Shown here in pieces: positions 61,910 to 64,000 of a stretch of DNA of 64,000 bases. Each line of letters opens with the position of its first letter. Positions within the stretch are counted from its first letter, which is position 1. This stretch comes from Actinomycetota bacterium (GTDB lineage: Bacteria; Actinomycetota; Acidimicrobiia; Acidimicrobiales; Ilumatobacteraceae): assembly GCA_026393475.1 (NCBI GenBank), contig JAPLAA010000009.1, positions 92,659 to 156,658 on the forward strand. Direction: 5' to 3'. The translations under genes were made by a program, and so were the position numbers. The notes beneath the pieces were generated by a model. It was not told where the DNA came from. It ran no database searches and saw only the letters and a list, made by a program, of their open reading frames with translations.

Positions 61910-64000
61910 TCAGTCGCGTGCGTCGGCGGTGCAGGCTTCGCCGTCGCACACGTCGACGAGGGTGTCGTCGAACAGGAAGCCCGCCTTCTGCGTCCGCACG
62001 TCGGCGTCGGCGCGTGGGTCCTCGTGGGAGTCCCGGCTGGTGCTCGGCGGCACGTTGGCGAAGGGGATCGGGTCGCTGCCCGAGTCCCAGATGACGAGGC
62101 CGGAGCCGTCGCTCGGGTACTCGATCGAGTCGAGGTCGAAGCCCGGCTGCACCTCTCCGCTGCGTCCGTCGGCGGTGACCGGACGGTGGATCGGGACGTC
62201 CATCGTGCGTGCCGCGATCATCGCCGTGAGCTCGGTGACCTGCCAGTCGCCGAAGGCGACATGGAGCAACACGTCCTTGGCCTCGGTGCCGGGGTAGGGG
62301 TCGGCCGTCACGTGCTGCACGTAACCGGCGCCCTCGCCGCGGTCCCAGAGCATCTGGGCCAGCGCGATCACGAGCACGCGGTCGAGGTCGTTCGGGTAGG
62401 CGGGTTCCATGATCGCCTCGTACGTCTCGAAGTCGACCGACCGTTCGAGCAGCACGCTGTAGTTCATGCCCATCACGCCCAGCACCGAGCGCTCGATGTC
62501 GGGCGACACCGCCGTGAGCATCAAGCCCATGATCCCGCCCTGGCTGTTGCCGTCGTAGTCGAGGTGGGCCGTGTCGATGAGCGGCGAGCCGTCGTCGAAC
62601 GCGAATGCTGTGTCGCTGACGAGGCCGTCGGCGTGGATCATCAGGCGGCCGAGGAAGATCTGGTTGAGCACGCCCTGCTGCAGCCGGTCGGCCATCGTCG
62701 GGAAGTTCGAGAACTCGGCGAGGGTGGCTGCGGCGTTGCCGATGTCGTCCTCGCTCATGCCGGCCCACTTCGTCGCGCAGAACACGACGTTGTGCTCGTT
62801 GGCGAACGCGCGCACGTTGCCGGCGTTCACCTCCATGTTCGAGCCGAGCAGGCCGTGCCCGTACTGGACGAGGTGCGCCGGCTCGCTGCCGTCGATCGTG
62901 GCGGCGCTGATGTTGCAGACGAACGGTGCCTCGACGGTGCCGTTCTGTACCGGCAGCTCGTCGCCGGTCGGCGTGACCCCGTCGCCGTAGGTGAACCGGT
63001 TGCCCGGCCCGCCGTCGCCGGTGAGGTAGTTGGGCACGGTGTAGGTGCCGACGACCTGTCGGGCGATGTCGCTGTCGGCATCGCCCGGCGTGACCGACGT
63101 GATCGTGAATGCCGGCGCCGCGTCGCCGAGTTGATCCAGCGCGTCGTCGCGGATGTGGAGCATGCGGCCCGCGAGGTTGTCGGTGCTGGCGGTGGTGAAG
63201 TCCCAGGCGATCACGAGGTCGCTGCGCTCGCCGCCGGCAGCGCCGAGCGCGGCGAACGTCGACTCCATCGCGTCGCGCCGGTCCTCGATCGCAGCAAGCT
63301 CGGTGGTGAGACGGTCGCGGTAGGCGACGAACACGTCGCTCGGCTCGATCGGGTCGCCGGCGGTGTCGACGAGGCCGCGCAGGCCGACCGCGTAGGTGGC
63401 GCCCTCGTCGAGCGCGATCGCCGGGTGGATGGCGAGCAGCCGGTCGGCGTCGGCGTCGGCCTTGCTGTCGAGCTCGGCCCACAGCGGCACGCGTGCGCCG
63501 GTGGCGACGTCGACGACGACCACGGGTGAGTCGTCGGTGAGCGACGCTGCCAGGTCGGTCCACGGCGGCAGGATCGCCGGGTCGACGTCGGGCAGGTGGA
63601 CGAGGATCGGGGTGTTCGGGCTGAAGCCGTCGTTGCGGTTCCACTCGGCCGGATCGATGGCCACGTCGCCCGTGTTCACCGGCATGCCGTCGGTGGGCAG
63701 GGCAACCCGACCGTCGACCCGGTAAGCGTTGGACGGGAACGGCAGCAGGCAGTGCCGGGTGTCGAGCGGATCGCACCCTTCGGCCGCGCCGTCGAGCGCC
63801 TCGGTGATGGATGCGACGAGGTCGGCATCGGCCGGACCTGCCTCGATGGCGGCCTCGGTGGTGGCGGTCGCGTCGCCGTCGGTCGTCGCCGGTGTGGTGG
63901 CCGCCACGGTCTCGTCGGTGGCCGGTGCTGCGGGCGCCGTCGTCGCGGGTGTGGCGGTCGTGTCGTCGTCGCCACCGCTGCAGGCGCCGATCACGAGGAC
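61910..64000 (-). CDS. secreted lipoprotein alpha/beta-hydrolase (lipase/esterase-like), 5' end cut off
   Basis: About 697 residues are visible to the window edge. The N-terminal part is a lipobox ('VLVIGACSGG') followed by a Thr/Ala-rich linker, so the mature protein is lipid-anchored outside the cell. A beta-rich N-terminal domain has 'CLLPFPSNAYRVDGRVALPT', and the hydrolase core has 'LDYDGNSQGGIMGLML', a GxSxG nucleophile elbow. Four cysteines near the C-terminus and in the middle could form disulfides. The ORF-track start (63994) is inside the signal peptide; the true start lies beyond 64000. The substrate is unknown. Confidence 0.82.
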   Translation of the reverse strand, partial: VLVIGACSGGDDDTTATPATTAPAAPATDETVAATTPATTDGDATATTEAAIEAGPADADLVASITEALDGAAEGCDPLDTRHCLLPFPSNAYRVDGRVALPTDGMPVNTGDVAIDPAEWNRNDGFSPNTPILVHLPDVDPAILPPWTDLAASLTDDSPVVVVDVATGARVPLWAELDSKADADADRLLAIHPAIALDEGATYAVGLRGLVDTAGDPIEPSDVFVAYRDRLTTELAAIEDRRDAMESTFAALGAAGGERSDLVIAWDFTTASTDNLAGRMLHIRDDALDQLGDAAPAFTITSVTPGDADSDIARQVVGTYTVPNYLTGDGGPGNRFTYGDGVTPTGDELPVQNGTVEAPFVCNISAATIDGSEPAHLVQYGHGLLGSNMEVNAGNVRAFANEHNVVFCATKWAGMSEDDIGNAAATLAEFSNFPTMADRLQQGVLNQIFLGRLMIHADGLVSDTAFAFDDGSPLIDTAHLDYDGNSQGGIMGLMLTAVSPDIERSVLGVMGMNYSVLLERSVDFETYEAIMEPAYPNDLDRVLVIALAQMLWDRGEGAGYVQHVTADPYPGTEAKDVLLHVAFGDWQVTELTAMIAARTMDVPIHRPVTADGRSGEVQPGFDLDSIEYPSDGSGLVIWDSGSDPIPFANVPPSTSRDSHEDPRADADVRTQKAGFLFDDTLVDVCDGEACTADARD

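Overview
The window is GC-rich (roughly 70% by eye), densely coded bacterial chromosome. Gene content and order point to an actinobacterium, most likely class Acidimicrobiia (Ilumatobacter-like); the class is an inference. Supporting signs are a mycofactocin cluster, NDMA-type alcohol dehydrogenases, a deazaflavin-type reductase, a HelD-like motor, HrcA/CIRCE control of groESL and many leaderless genes. No rRNA, tRNA, CRISPR array, insertion sequence or prophage was found, and no gene-free gap exceeds about 300 bp.

Layout. 1-8263 (+) is a housekeeping run: the end of a large protein, acpS, nnr, alr, tsaE, tsaB, rimI, tsaD, dusB and a Maf-type pyrophosphatase, mostly overlapping by a few bases. 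8286-14785 (-) holds four tandem paralogues of an unrecognised single-pass membrane family. 14834-17070 is groES-groEL with two CIRCE-type operators and a strong terminator. 17165-18574 (+) has two small hypothetical genes and a Nudix hydrolase. 18615-22751 (-) has a secreted phospholipase A2-like protein, ribH and ribBA behind an FMN riboswitch, and a PLP decarboxylase. 22828-31605 is mostly (+): an epoxide-hydrolase-like enzyme, a secreted propeller protein, guaA, an NlpC/P60 cell-wall hydrolase, an APH-fold kinase and a dienelactone hydrolase. 31613-43090 (-) holds acyl-CoA synthetase, VOC, pirin, HAD, SDR, class-III aminotransferase, a frameshifted OYE/FadH gene, a deazaflavin reductase, plsY, mftC-mftB-mftA and a cupredoxin-like lipoprotein. 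43253-50345 (+) has two flavin split-barrel proteins (one fused to GAF), a HelD-like ATPase and an operon of NDMA-type ADH, MoxR ATPase and VWA protein. 50404-57242 (-) has an LCP protein, a second NDMA-type ADH, an L,D-transpeptidase-like protein, valS and a FAS1 protein. 57383-64000 has cysS, a hairpin repeat, a thioesterase, an AT3-SGNH acyltransferase and a truncated lipoprotein esterase.

How the genes connect. mftA, mftB and mftC encode the precursor, chaperone and radical-SAM maturase of the redox cofactor mycofactocin. The two NDMA-type dehydrogenases and the OYE-type gene belong to families tied to that cofactor, so 37-53 kb looks like a loose mycofactocin neighbourhood; mftD, mftE and mftF are not in the window. 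The 44-residue mftA is absent from the supplied ORF track.

Promoters. About 29 transcription units carry a TANNNT-like -10 box placed so that the inferred transcription start lies on, or within about 4 nt of, the start codon. This was used to choose several starts. Clear Shine-Dalgarno leaders appear at only a few genes (groES, ribBA, the PLA2-like gene, pirin, the FAS1 gene and the first ADH).
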